Below, one piece after another: positions 46,051 to 57,388 of a stretch of DNA of 64,000 nucleotides; position 1 is the first letter of the stretch; each line of letters opens with the position of its first letter. A model generated the notes under the pieces. It searched no databases and was not told where the DNA came from. It saw only the letters and a program-made list of their open reading frames with translations. The translations under genes were made by a program, and so were the position numbers. This stretch comes from Myrica gale (taxonomy: Eukaryota > Streptophyta > Magnoliopsida > Fagales > Myricaceae): the NCBI GenBank assembly GCA_963930655.1, contig OZ005603.1, forward strand, positions 13,291,001-13,355,000, read 5' to 3'.

Positions 46051-49000
46051 GCAATAAGCAATAAGTTTTGTGACTTACTGATACTTGCAGTGAGCATGTG
46101 TCTACTAGTGTCACATGAGATTTCTCTTCGTTACAAAAAAAAACAGAATTTAATTAATCGTGCAGAGTTCAGAAATGAAGGACAAAGGAAAATTACACTT
46201 GGCATTTCAATCTCTAACATAATTTTCAATTTGCGTCCTACTCTGCTCCCCCAAATGGACGTTGGTCCCAAAAATAGGTTTGCGAGGGTCAAGGCCAGCC
46301 GGTGTACTTTTAACCCTTTGCTTACTAGTCAGAAATTGCACTTGCAGCTTCATAACTAAATTTCCATGGGCCATAATTTATTCTCATGAATTAGCTGGGC
46401 CGGGTTTTGACTTTGCTTGTTCCTCAGACGAGAGATATCTTTCTTATGCAACCTCACAATCCACGTGAAATGAATCGCGTTCCATGGAAAAATATAATTA
46501 CTCCCAAGTGGCTTCGGCCCCTTGAATTTTCCTCCTATTTCTTTGTTGGTAAGCTTTCTGTTTATTTCTCCTAACAAGCACATTAAGATATCACACGGTT
46601 ACTGTAAACTAGCCGAGACAGATGGAAGTTGGGGGGGGATAGAAAGGGTCCTGAGGAACTGAGCAAGCCCCACAGCTCCTGCTATAGGCCGAGGCAAAGG
46701 TTGTGGTCAGTGAGGAGATAAATCTGTGAGGTCACGAAATATTGGCAGAGGCCCAAGATTTCCAGACGTTTCAAGCGGTGTTCCGCACTTTTATGTGTCC
46801 TCTCAAACAAACTTCTGGTTCTGGGTGGAGAGCTTAACGATTTAATTGGGCGGATAAAGAGATGCCTTCTGCAGCCTGCATATATTCTGGTTTTGGCTTC
46901 CTATTGAGTTTGGGATAAGACCTCCACGTCCTCTTGTACTGACAAAAATAATCTACTCTTTCTTCAAAGGATCGAGACAAAGGTCACAATCGAAAACGAC
47001 AACCACGTATTCTTACAATCTCGTAGGATCAAAATATATATATATAATTTCTAATCAAATTGTAGATTAATGTAAAATTCCTCGGGAGATTGTGACAAGA
47101 AGTTTACTTTTAACTGTCTAAATGTCACCATATAACTTTTCGAAAAAGTAAATTTTATAACATTTAACTAAATATTACATTTTTTTCTAAAAGTCAATTT
47201 CTACACAAACAATTTCTACACAAACACCTCAAATCCTAAAAATCTCATCAAAATGGACATGCCCTTAAATATTTATAATATAATATATATAATATAATTA
47301 GAAGATTTCAATCTTCTGAAAATAATATCTTGAATTCAAGTAGGGAATGGTGAAGGATTCCAGTAAGATGTGCAGTTAAGTGTATATGAGGGAGAAGTTT
47401 GCAATAGCCTAAGAACTTGATAACTTTGAATACTACTGGCATCCATCGTGTATGAACTTTTTTTTCTCTCTAGATAAAAACACACGGAAAAGGGTGACAT
47501 GGACTAATCTGGTGTGGTTTACTACCACCATTATATCCCTGAGCACTCCTAATTTATTCCAAAATATGGGCATCAAGTATTGGCAAGGCACAGGTCCACA
47601 CGTGCGACACATAATCTGATGCCCTGCTGTTCTCAACATAATGAATTCAAAATATGTTGCCAAATGTAGCAGAGTAGTGTCATGGAAGGAAAGATACAGA
47701 AACAGGAGCAAATTAGGCAAGCAGATTCATGATCTCAAGCCTGCATGCTGTGCTCATGATCAACAAGCACTACATGCAATGGCAAACTAATTGTAGAAGA
47801 CGAGAAAATAATTTACTTAAATTGAATTGCAAATTATATTTCTTCCAAACACACAATGCCTTGCACAACTTGATAAAAATATTTCCAAACATGTGAAGGC
47901 AATCGAAATTACTTGAAATCGATTAAATACATGATAAAAATTTCAGAAGCAAAACGACACGGTAATAACTGAGGCAGGGAAGGCGTGCATTAGCTCACAT
48001 CAGGCATGCATTTGCTCACATGGAGCCACTAGCTACTTCATTTCCCTGCATGAGATTTTACCACTATAAGCAATCAAAAACACCAGATAGATTAGGTATT
48101 TTTTAGACTGTAAAAAACAAAAAGGAGAGAACCAATCGTTGGGTTTAATCAGAACATACATGATTCATATAGTCTACATGTAATAGACATTGGTCCTTTT
48201 ATATGTCTAGATATAGACAAACTGAGAAATTAAGACAACTCACAACCAGATCCAGAAACATGAAAAGATTTACTTTATACTCAAGAAGAAATATATCACA
48301 TGGCCAAATACTGTGCATGGTTTAATAACAATTGGAAGAGATATACATGGACCAAGTAGGGATGAAAATCATACATAATAAAACATGTAAGCCACACCAT
48401 TTCTAGTCTTCAATGTATCAAAAGAAGATTCTGAATAAATCTTTGGCCCTATTTTCATATCCTCAAAACAATATGTTGCATGCCTCCCGGTTTCAAGAAC
48501 CTCCCTTTTTCAGTTTAACTACTCTTCCCTAACAACTTGTTCACTTCCTATGTAAGATATTGATGCAAAGTGACAAACAAACAAACAAACAAATGAGACA
48601 ATTCTCAGGAGCTCTTTCTTTGTTCTGCAAGACATTGTCCACAAGTTACATACCCAAAAAATGCAATGTCTTGTCACTCAATTAGGTGATCATGTTAGAA
48701 AAACTAGCTAGGAAGAGAATGCCCTTCTATGGGAGGGAATAAGGAGAAGGGGCAGGTAGAAGAACAGGCAACACTAACCATTAAGCAGATTGATAGTCAC
48801 TTCGTTGTTACTTCTTATAACTCCCAAGGACAGGCGGTCAATTACTAGGAGATAAGACTGTCTTTATGTCCGTTTCATCTTCAAAATGCAATGCCCTAGT
48901 ACTGCCTAAATAACAAAAACTATTAAAATTGATACACTACAAACTTCCAACGAAGTATTAATACGTTCTTCGAAACCTGATAACAGTTTTGCAAACCAAT

Positions 49001-49563
49001 TCGAAAGACTCACAAGGTTAAGGAACCATTGATGATACGGAAAGTGTTAGTTACTTCCATCAAGGAGAAGGAATTTGGAGCTTTCAGGTGCAAAAAACTA
49101 AGGATACAACGAGCGGAACACCACAGATCATTATCTAAGCCGTAACTTGAAAAGACTTTATGTACGACTAATTCTAGTGCTATAAGAGTATTGCACAAAG
49201 GTGTACGAATCTCCCATTAAAATGTGTAGTACATTGATTCAGGTCATGAAAGACGTCAGATAGAACCATGTCCAATTGTAACTAATACATCTATCTAGAA
49301 AGCCGTGTAAATGTGTCTAGCATTTTCTACATATCGTGAAAAATAAGGCTCATCATCGCGTAGAGTCCAAATCAACCGACTACTTGTCCAATGTAAGCCT
49401 CAGTACATACCTGCATGATACTCTCACACCATAATCTGCCATCCACACTCACTTCTTTGAAAATGTCCTAAGACATCCGAATAAGGGTTTACTGCTTATT
49501 TATGAAACAGATAGCCTTGATGGGTTTAGAGTTGGCACGAGATCTAGGTTAACTCTCTACAAA
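46051..49563. other. intergenic, no gene seen
   Basis: AT-rich, no recognisable gene or domain on either strand. There is a short (TA)n run at about 47034-47045 and a (CAAA)n run at about 48577-48592. About 47195-47260 resembles part of the MITE at 51322. Confidence 0.5.
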
Positions 49564-49967
49564 GATAAAACCTTGCCTTGACAGTATCATGAACAAAGAT
49601 CACTATCTAGTACAACTGCGCAAAAGCTGCTCCAGCAAATCTTTACAAGGATCACTATCTCCTCAACACAAGGTACAGTTGGTGGTATTCTAGAAAACGA
49701 TAAAACCTTGCCTAGACAGTATCATGAACAAAGATCACTATCTAGTACAACTGCGCAAAAGCTGCTCCAGCGAATCTTTACAAGGATCACTATCTCCTCA
49801 ACACAAGGTACAGTTGGTGGTATTCTAGAAAAAGATAAAACCTTGCCTTGACAGTATCAGAACAAAGATCACTATCTAGTACAACTGCGCAAAAGCTGCT
49901 CCAGCAAATCTTTACAAGGATCACTATCTCCTCAACACAAGGTACAGTTGATGGTATTCTAGAAAAC
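49564..49967 (+). repeat. tandem array, three copies of a 135-bp unit
   Basis: Units start at 49564, 49699 and 49834, each beginning GATAAAACCTTGCCTTGACA or one base different, and ending GGTATTCTAGAAAA. Few substitutions separate them, and the third has a one-base deletion. There are no spacers, so it is a minisatellite and not a CRISPR-like array. Confidence 0.92.
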
Positions 49968-50076
49968 AACTTATACTCTATGTTCTATGTTCAAACATAT
50001 TAGTAGTTCACAGTTGATGGTATTCTAGAAAACAACTTATACTCTATGTTCTATGTTCAAACATATTAGTAGTTCT
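49945..50076 (+). repeat. tandem pair of a 66-bp unit overlapping the 135-bp array
   Basis: Units 49945-50010 and 50011-50076 are identical except for the last base. Each begins CAGTTGATGGTATTCTAGAA, which is the tail of the third 135-bp unit. The second duplication therefore arose after the first. Confidence 0.9.
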
Positions 50077-51321
50077 AGTTACATACCAGTAAATGCATCT
50101 AATAGACTCTAGACCGCAATTATGTGATTCTTACTAAGCAGCTAGCCCCAAAATATCCAATAACAAAGGTTGTCAAATTATCTAAAGTGGAACGAAAACA
50201 TAGTCCGGACTTTAGATTTGGGTGAGTACCAAGCATTCAAAAGTTTTGAAAACTCACCCTCTTTTCGATAACCCTGTTAAGAATTTTCTTATATTTTTTT
50301 CCTTTTTCCTTTAAATGAAAATTTAATCAGAAGCCTGTTCTTGCCTCTAAGTTTAACCATCATCATGAACGTTTCCCATGGTTATGGAAAAATCATAAGC
50401 CACTTGAAATCAACAAATGGCTAATGAGTAATCTCTGGGGATGAGATCGCTCTTATGATACCTATATTATCTATTTCGATCCCCGACTTATCATGAACTA
50501 CAACCCAACCTGAGCAATCAGAGGATCCCGACAATTGGCTTAACTTTTTCCCCACGTTCTTGTCAGTGTATGTTTCATTTCTCTGCTAAGTAAAAGGTAA
50601 AGAAGCGTTGCAGTACAAAGGAGAGATACTTGGACTAGATATGCAACAAATCACAACTCGATATTTGACATGAGATAGAAAAATTAATGAGAAAGAAATG
50701 ATACAAGGCTTATCAAAAAGAACATCAAAAGTAATCTTGCATAGTACAAGTATTTGTACTTCTTTGGGCAAATATAATATACCCCTTTGATTAAAATCTT
50801 ATCATTAGAATTTTGTCACATGCCCTAGTTTCATCCATATTAACCAAGGTATCAAAATGCAACAAAAAAAGAAGAAAAATGAGAATTCAGGGCGGCCTAT
50901 TGTTGAGAATGGTAGTTTCTGAGGCGTATTGCAGATAGAATGCTACTTTATGTGGTTAGAGTCAAATTTTCTCGAACTTTCTATTTTGAACTAAAAATTA
51001 TCTCATCTTCACTTGTGGCTCAAATGTTCTAGATGAGGTAGTTTCTGATTTTCAATCAGCTTGATAGGACGGGTATTTGATTAACTCATAAAGACTATGT
51101 ATTCAAAGGTACGTTTAGAAATAAATTTATATGATGAAAAATATCCAAGAGATAGTCCAAATATAACTGCAACCTAACAGAAGATTTCACCTACATCCCT
51201 TATATAAAGCAGAGATAAAAGAGCCAAGGAGTTCATTGCAAAAGCCCTGCTCCATAACTGCATAACCTAAGGTAGCTTCTAATGATGATTACTCACAAGT
51301 GTTCCCAATTTTAGATTTTGG
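50077..51321. other. intergenic, no gene seen
   Basis: No coding region, RNA gene or clear repeat. Confidence 0.5.
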
Positions 51322-51635
51322 ATGTTCGTTTGCAAAAGTATTTTAGAATACAATAGGATTTAACAAATGTATAAAACAAACATCCAAAATCTCAAAAATT
51401 CATACACAAACACCAATACTTTTTACAATCTCCAACAACTTTTCACACAAACTCCAATACTTTTTTATTAAACAATTACATCAATTCATCTCTCTACAAC
51501 TTTCTACGAACTCCAACAAAAATTAAATATCTTTAAAACATTTCACCAACTTTTACACAAAAACTTATAAAACTCCAATCTACATAAATATTCACAATTC
51601 TATCAAAATCTTAAAAATCTTTACAAAACGAACAT
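51322..51635. mobile_element. MITE candidate with ATGTTCGTTT ends
   Basis: The left end ATGTTCGTTTGCAAAAGTAT and the complement of the right end (ATGTTCGTTTTGTAAAGATT) are inverted repeats of about 20 bp with a few mismatches. The interior repeats ACTCCAA and ACACAAA words. There is no coding capacity and no TSD is evident. Confidence 0.5.
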
Positions 51636-51649
51636 AATTATTTTCTTCC

Positions 51650-51935
51650 TACAAGGAGAAACCAATACACAGTTTTTCTCAAATATCGATCACTAACCTT
51701 CTGAATAAAATCCACTTGCTAACAATGAAAAGGCCCTAATAAGTACACTAGAGTTTTTAACCTGTTCCCAATTCTTGTGGAGAAAACGTAAGGAAATTCA
51801 AGAAAAATAAAGTAATTTTTTTCTTCCATCAAGAAGAAACCAATGCACAAAGTTTTCTCAAATATCGATCACGAGCCTTCTGAATAAAATTCACTTGCTA
51901 ACAATGACAAGCCCTAATGGTACACCAGAGTTTTC
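51650..51935 (+). repeat. imperfect tandem duplication, about 175-bp period
   Basis: 51650-51760 and 51825-51935 share CTCAAATATCGATCAC, CCTTCTGAATAAAAT and CACTTGCTAACAATGA in the same order. Both have several mismatches and small indels. Confidence 0.75.
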
Positions 51936-53645
51936 TAACCTAAAAAATAGAGCAATGGTAGACTCTCCACTTTCTCCAACATTTTGGCGCACAACGAAAC
52001 TAGTCCACTAAGCTTTCTAAATTTTTCAAATCATGAATGGTTACTAGCCCCCGGGATGTCATTCTAACAATAACAAAAGCCACCTTATATGTAAAACATG
52101 TTTGTCTGCTTGTTCTCTTTTGAAAATAAAAAAAATGAGTTTGACTAGAACTTTCTACCAACAGCCAGTCTTTATCCCGGTTCACCATCCCCTACTTTTT
52201 GCATTTTGTCCAACTCCAAGCACGAACTCAAATCCCTATCTTACAGCAACAAATGTAAGTAGCTACTTTTTCATGTTATCCTGTACTGCCTTATCCCCTA
52301 AGGAACGTTCACATCATCTTCTTATCTGCAACTGTTGAGAAATCTTTTGTGGCAAAAAGAACAGCTCAATCAACCTAATTCCCGAAAATCATTAAATTTT
52401 TGTTACTGCATTTTGCTAGGACTGAAATCATGTTAACCATTTTGAACTATAGCAAATATTGCCTGAAACCTTAATTTCATTTAATTATATACTTACAAGC
52501 TATGGACAAAATATCTTGCTTGTTCCCAAATCTATCTGGTGAATCAAATGAAGGACCATATGAAGTTACACCAATTACAAAATCATCTAGGTTAATTCCT
52601 ATGTGCCCGACTGGTTGTCATGCCACAGAGAAACTGTAATGAGAGAGTATTAGATGTTTGAGTTGAAGAAACCACCATAGAAGGCTTTTAGAGAGTATCC
52701 CTTATCTCATGAGGATACTACCCAAAAAAAGATGCTGGAACTTCAACAATTAATTTGCCACCTTTTTAGAGAGTATCCCTTATCCCGTATCTTGTTTAAA
52801 GCACCAAAATTAACATTGGTCTCCAGGAGGGCAGAATAATAACTAAAGGAATTCAGCAGCATGGACCAGGGTATCCATTTATATATTGCTAGCTGAGCAA
52901 TTTCAGAAGACAGACAACGCACATGACAAGAAAGACAACCAATGCACGGTAACGTGCAGGATTCAAGTCATTTCGGCTAAAGAATTAGCATGCATATTAG
53001 CGACAAAGGAAAAACTGAAAGACCTACATTGCAAAGTGAGAAGTACTAGGATTCCATGCATTATTACAAGGAATGAACAAAAATTCTAGGAATAGAGAGT
53101 AGAGACCATATAAGATGAGCGAAATGAAATGAAATGAAAAGGACGATATCAATCTTAAACTTTTGAAGAACTTTGTTCTATATCACCCCTCATGGTTGAT
53201 AACAACAGGGGCAGACCACACTCCCTTCGCTCCATGAGAGATTTGAAACCCGAAAAAACTAAACTTATGGTGTCTTGTCCCTTGTTTCAGAAGAAATAAA
53301 TAATGAGAAAAGAACGATGTTAACTCCGCAATCCATGCTTCCTGGGTGCAATTGGGATTTCTCATGACTCCAACCTTGGCTAGAGATTTCTAAAAACATT
53401 TTACTTGGTATCAGAGTGGACCTAATAACCACAACATATGAAGCTCCAACGAGAATGATAAGAGTTCAAGAAGAGGATATCATAATATCTCACGTGTACA
53501 TAGTTTGAGAAAAAACTTAGAAAAAAAAAACATAGTATGAGAAAATGATAAGCAATGAGATTGATCTGAAATCTAATTCAAATCCAAAATAACACTTGTG
53601 GGTACATAATAAATGTATTGAATAGATTCTTTTTAATGAATAGAT
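51936..53645. other. intergenic, no gene seen
   Basis: No supported gene on either strand. Confidence 0.5.
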
Positions 53646-53817
53646 CCCCTCTGAATTAGATAGATTCATATCTGAAAGAGGTTTATGATAAGTTCTTTCA
53701 AAATTGACTATTTGTCCCTTTGTTAGAGGTGTTCTAAAAATGTATGTGATCGAGTAAATAGCACGACGAACGAATGGATCGGATCGAGTTGGAAAATGGA
53801 AAGATTTGTACAAGTTA
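53646..53817 (-). pseudogene. ycf2: plastid ycf2 fragment in nuclear DNA (NUPT)
   Basis: The minus-strand translation [20 protein letters not shown], then [17 protein letters not shown] and [12 protein letters not shown] matches an internal part of the plastid Ycf2 protein as I remember it, with scattered substitutions. The match starts at the codons for NLYKS and ends near the NSEG codons. Neighbouring sequence on both sides (53500-53645 and 53818-54060) may be other organelle DNA, but I could not identify it. A relic with no start or function. Confidence 0.85.
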
Positions 53818-56011
53818 CTCAATTAATGGTTCAGCCTAAATTTGACAATAGAGCTCCTAATCAAAATGAAATGTGTTCCGAGTCAATTTTCTCAGTCTTT
53901 ATTGACTCAGGGCTCTTGATTTTTTTGTTCTATCAACAAATTCATCTAATTCTAGATTAATCAGATTAGTATTGATGTTTTAGTACACTATCCTTTATAA
54001 GATTGCTCAGAGACCCTACATATTGGAATCATATTCTTCTTCTCTCTCTCATCTAAAACAAATAGAATAATTTTGACTAATTTTTTCCAGCACAGTAAGC
54101 TCGCTAGTTTGGACTTCTTTAGTGGTTACATTATCGATCAAATACAAATTGCTTGGATGTGTTTGGAATTAGTCATGGGATAAATTGCACAAAAAGCTCT
54201 TCCTAGGATTGTCTTGTTTCTCAATAATAAACAGTCCAACTCTTAAAACGTGACAGACACGGATTGAACCCACATACGACGGATTCATACTACACTACAC
54301 ATTTTCCCTTTTAAGTGATTCAAAAGGCTTCAAACCATGCATTTTCCTATACTTTAGAAGTTCACACCTCGGAAAGTTATCCATGATACAGGGACATAGA
54401 TGGCTTACTTGTTTAAGATGTACACTTGTAAGAATGTTAATAATTTAACTTGATATTTTCATAACGTACACTATATTCCCCTCAAAAAATTTAGTAGATG
54501 CTAGTCTCTCTTAGACAGACAAGCATCATCCTTAAGGAATCGGAATAAACAAATGGAAACTACTATTATTGCCTTTAAAAGTGGAATGACTGTTGATCTC
54601 TCTAGAGAGTAGCCAGAAAAGTTACGATTTGGACACAAGCAATATGTAAGGGAGCTTGCCCTGTTAAACTATTCTCAATTTTATCTTCACATACTTGGTT
54701 CTTTATACAGTTCTGAAGTCTTCTCTTCTCTTCTCTTTCCTTTTTTTTTTGTTTACCCTTTGTTTATGAACTCATTTGTTGTCAAAAACACCAAACTTTT
54801 TACTTGGAATGTAATTTTCCGGAGAGAAAACTACAAAAAAAAAAAAGGAATTCAGTTAAATACAGACTCTAAAGAAAAAATTGGTTGTTTTCTTTATTTT
54901 TAGAGAAATCTTCACTTTTAACTCCCAAATTATCAGTTAATATCAATTACTAGTCTGAACTTTCAATTTCATCACATTAAACCCTAAAAGTTTTTCTATT
55001 GATCAATTTCAGCGCTTCGTTCAATTTTTCCCCTAAAAGATGGCAGAAACAAGTCCACAAAGATAAAAATACCCCAACAAAGATCCTGCGAGACCAATTG
55101 ATTTAGAGGTATTTTCATCTTACTCGGCTGCTTTGTCTTTTTTGACAGAATGAATGGACGAAGGGCTGGCATTTGATAAATTGTGAACTTTGAGCACAAT
55201 GAAATTGAAAGTTCTACACCAGTAAATGATATTTTAATAATAGTTCAGAAAATAAAAGTGAAAATTTTGGCCCCGCCACCACTACAGATGGATTAGTCTC
55301 AACTATAGTTCACCCGCACTGTATTACGAATTTTAGGAGGCCTGCCTCCGACATGCATGGGCTTTAGCAAAAGCCGAAAGGAATAGGATCGGCCCCTCAT
55401 GTCATTCAACAAACCCTATTTAGCGACTCAAACCCTAAAGCAACTGCCCCCGGTGAACCGAGCCGCTGCCATGTGGAACAGCTTGGTAGGAAGAAAAGAA
55501 TTGGGATTTTAAAGCTAGCATTGCGTCAGTTTTTGTAAAAGTGGAGCTTGCTTAACTCCTCTAACTGCCTAACCATGGCCTAGCCAACACACAAGCTAAC
55601 ACCTGGCGTGGAAATGCAGACGCTAGAAATAAGGAAACCAAGAAGAGAACAAAAAAAAGACAACCAGCCGATCCTCATTCACAGGAATCAAATAAAGACA
55701 ATTTAATATGTGACACCCATAAAAATATGCCCAATCGTTCAGTTCTTTATGATTACCAAGAAAGCAAAACAGTTTAGGTAATTGCAACACGTAAATCCAA
55801 AAAGCAAACATGAATAAATACAAAATACAAAAACGGCATGTAAACATAAGTCGGGGAAAAGTACGAACCCATGTAGGCAGAGAACCAAACAAGCACCGCT
55901 ATAGGAAGCAATGTCCTACGATCAAAATAAAAACAAGTAATAAAAAGGAAAAGACCACTGTAGCTTACCAGGAAGGAGATGGGCTAAAATGGATGTTATT
56001 CTTACAGGAAC
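53818..56011. other. intergenic, including downstream region of the TCP gene
   Basis: No gene is seen. The 3' UTR of the TCP gene probably extends a few hundred bases below 56011. A B-box-like sequence (minus strand near 54270) has no matching A box or tRNA fold. Confidence 0.5.
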
Positions 56012-57388
56012 TCAGTTCTTCCCTTTTCCCTTCTGGTCTGAATGCCGGCTACCGTCACCGTAGCAGAGCTGCAAGCGGCTATCGAATCCAGATGAGAACT
56101 GGTGGTGGTGATTCTCCATGGGCAGAGACGCTGAAGCAGCCGAAGCCATGAAGAAGGGTACATTTGGTCCGTCTATAGGAGAAAACCTCTGGAGGTGAGG
56201 CAAAAGAGACGGTGAATTGGACTGAAGGGTCCCCCTGTTGTAACCAGCAAGGCCGGAAGAGATGGTGAAGTTGAGGTTGTAGTCACCCGGCCCTCCGCCG
56301 GGCTGCGACGTCACTGCGGCCACCGGGATGAGATGGTCAGTTACGAAAGGAAAATGCTGCAGCTCTGAATGATTATCTCCCGAAACATTGAAAGCCGGCA
56401 CCGACATTGTCATTGTTTGTGGAAGGGAATTTGCCAGATGGATTTGTCCCGAGAACCCGGACGAGTGATGGGCTCGGGACGAGGGCCCCAGTAGCCCCGA
56501 GTCGAAATAGTCCATTGGGGTCGAACAAGGCCACTGCCTCGCCGCCTTGTGAAACAAATTAGGCTCAGTGCCGGAGTTTTGATGAGTTGAGCCAATGGAA
56601 CTAGCAGAATTGTTGTTAACACTGTTAATTCCACCGGTGAGGAGCTCAGTAAATGAAGAACTGTGCGAAATTTGGTTCACGTTATTATCCTTCTCTTTCT
56701 CTTTAGCTGCTCTCTCCCTGGCCCGCTCACGCGCTTTCACGCGGATTTCAGACCGCGAGAGGGACAAACCAGAGCCCTTGCTTGTCTCAGAGGTGCTGCT
56801 ACAAGCGGACTTGGACAAAGAAAGGTGTTGACTTTGGTTTTGCTGGAAATTGGGGTCACCGTCTAACTCCACCTCAGCCGAATCAAACCCTTGTTCGGTA
56901 CCCTCACTCGCCCTCTTCTCATCACTCAGTTGCTTCGGGGTATCAGGAAAATTGCTATTCAGCGAAGGGAGCTCAGCTATAGCATGGGCCGCAGCCTTGA
57001 TCAGCCACTCCACAGCTTTGCTTGGTTGATCGTAACCCAGCCGATCTTGAAGATCATAGAACTGAATCGCCGTGTTAACCGATAACCTAACCCTCCGATC
57101 TCTTAAACCCTTGGACGTCCAGACCTTGCTGTGGCGATCTTTGCCACCGGAGGCCCGAGAAACCCTAATGATCCGCGACGAATGGTGCCAGCCTCGAAGC
57201 GGGTTGGCATTCCCGCCGGCATCGCCTCCCGGGCCAAAACTCCCAACCCTTTTGAGCTCTCCATCGTCTTCGTCATCTGGGTAGTGGTCGGAAGCTCCTC
57301 TTGAGCTTATCTTGGTGGTGTCATTTCTGCCATTTTGAACCCTTGGGAACTTACAAGCTTGAGCCTGATGAATCTCTTCCACCTCCAT
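56012..57388 (-). CDS. TCP2: TCP2-like class II (CIN) TCP transcription factor
   Basis: 458-aa single-exon nuclear transcription factor that represses growth and promotes leaf differentiation. The TCP basic helix-loop-helix domain covers about residues 81-139 (basic [20 protein letters not shown]; helix 1 [20 protein letters not shown]; helix 2 [20 protein letters not shown]). The R domain, a basic coiled coil found in CYC/TB1 and TCP2/TCP24-type members, is at about 213-234 ([20 protein letters not shown]). The CIN-specific RGTLQSN is encoded at the miR319 site. The C-terminus KGKGKN matches TCP2. It is longer than Arabidopsis TCP2 (365 aa), mainly through an acidic N-terminal region and a Ser/Asn-rich middle. 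The ATG at 57388 is chosen because an upstream ATG eleven bases earlier is out of frame. A leader intron upstream is possible. Confidence 0.95.
   Translation of the reverse strand: MEVEEIHQAQACKFPRVQNGRNDTTKISSRGASDHYPDDEDDGELKRVGSFGPGGDAGGNANPLRGWHHSSRIIRVSRASGGKDRHSKVWTSKGLRDRRVRLSVNTAIQFYDLQDRLGYDQPSKAVEWLIKAAAHAIAELPSLNSNFPDTPKQLSDEKRASEGTEQGFDSAEVELDGDPNFQQNQSQHLSLSKSACSSTSETSKGSGLSLSRSEIRVKARERARERAAKEKEKDNNVNQISHSSSFTELLTGGINSVNNNSASSIGSTHQNSGTEPNLFHKAARQWPCSTPMDYFDSGLLGPSSRAHHSSGFSGQIHLANSLPQTMTMSVPAFNVSGDNHSELQHFPFVTDHLIPVAAVTSQPGGGPGDYNLNFTISSGLAGYNRGTLQSNSPSLLPHLQRFSPIDGPNVPFFMASAASASLPMENHHHQFSSGFDSRLQLCYGDGSRHSDQKGKGKN
56217..56236 (-). promoter_or_regulatory. miR319 target site in the TCP mRNA
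   Basis: On the sense (minus) strand it reads AGGGGGACCCTTCAGTCCAA. It pairs with the miR319/JAW microRNA apart from mismatches in the middle-to-3' part, and encodes GTLQSN in the conserved position. Post-transcriptional repression by miR319 is established for TCP2, 3, 4, 10 and 24. Confidence 0.92.

Noticed and set aside
49564-50076. CRISPR-like regular repeat spacing
   Set aside because: The units are contiguous with no unique spacers, and the host is a plant. It is a minisatellite.
54240-54330. tRNA-like B box on the minus strand (GGTTCAATCC)
   Set aside because: No A box at the right distance and no cloverleaf; I could not match it to a plastid or mitochondrial tRNA.
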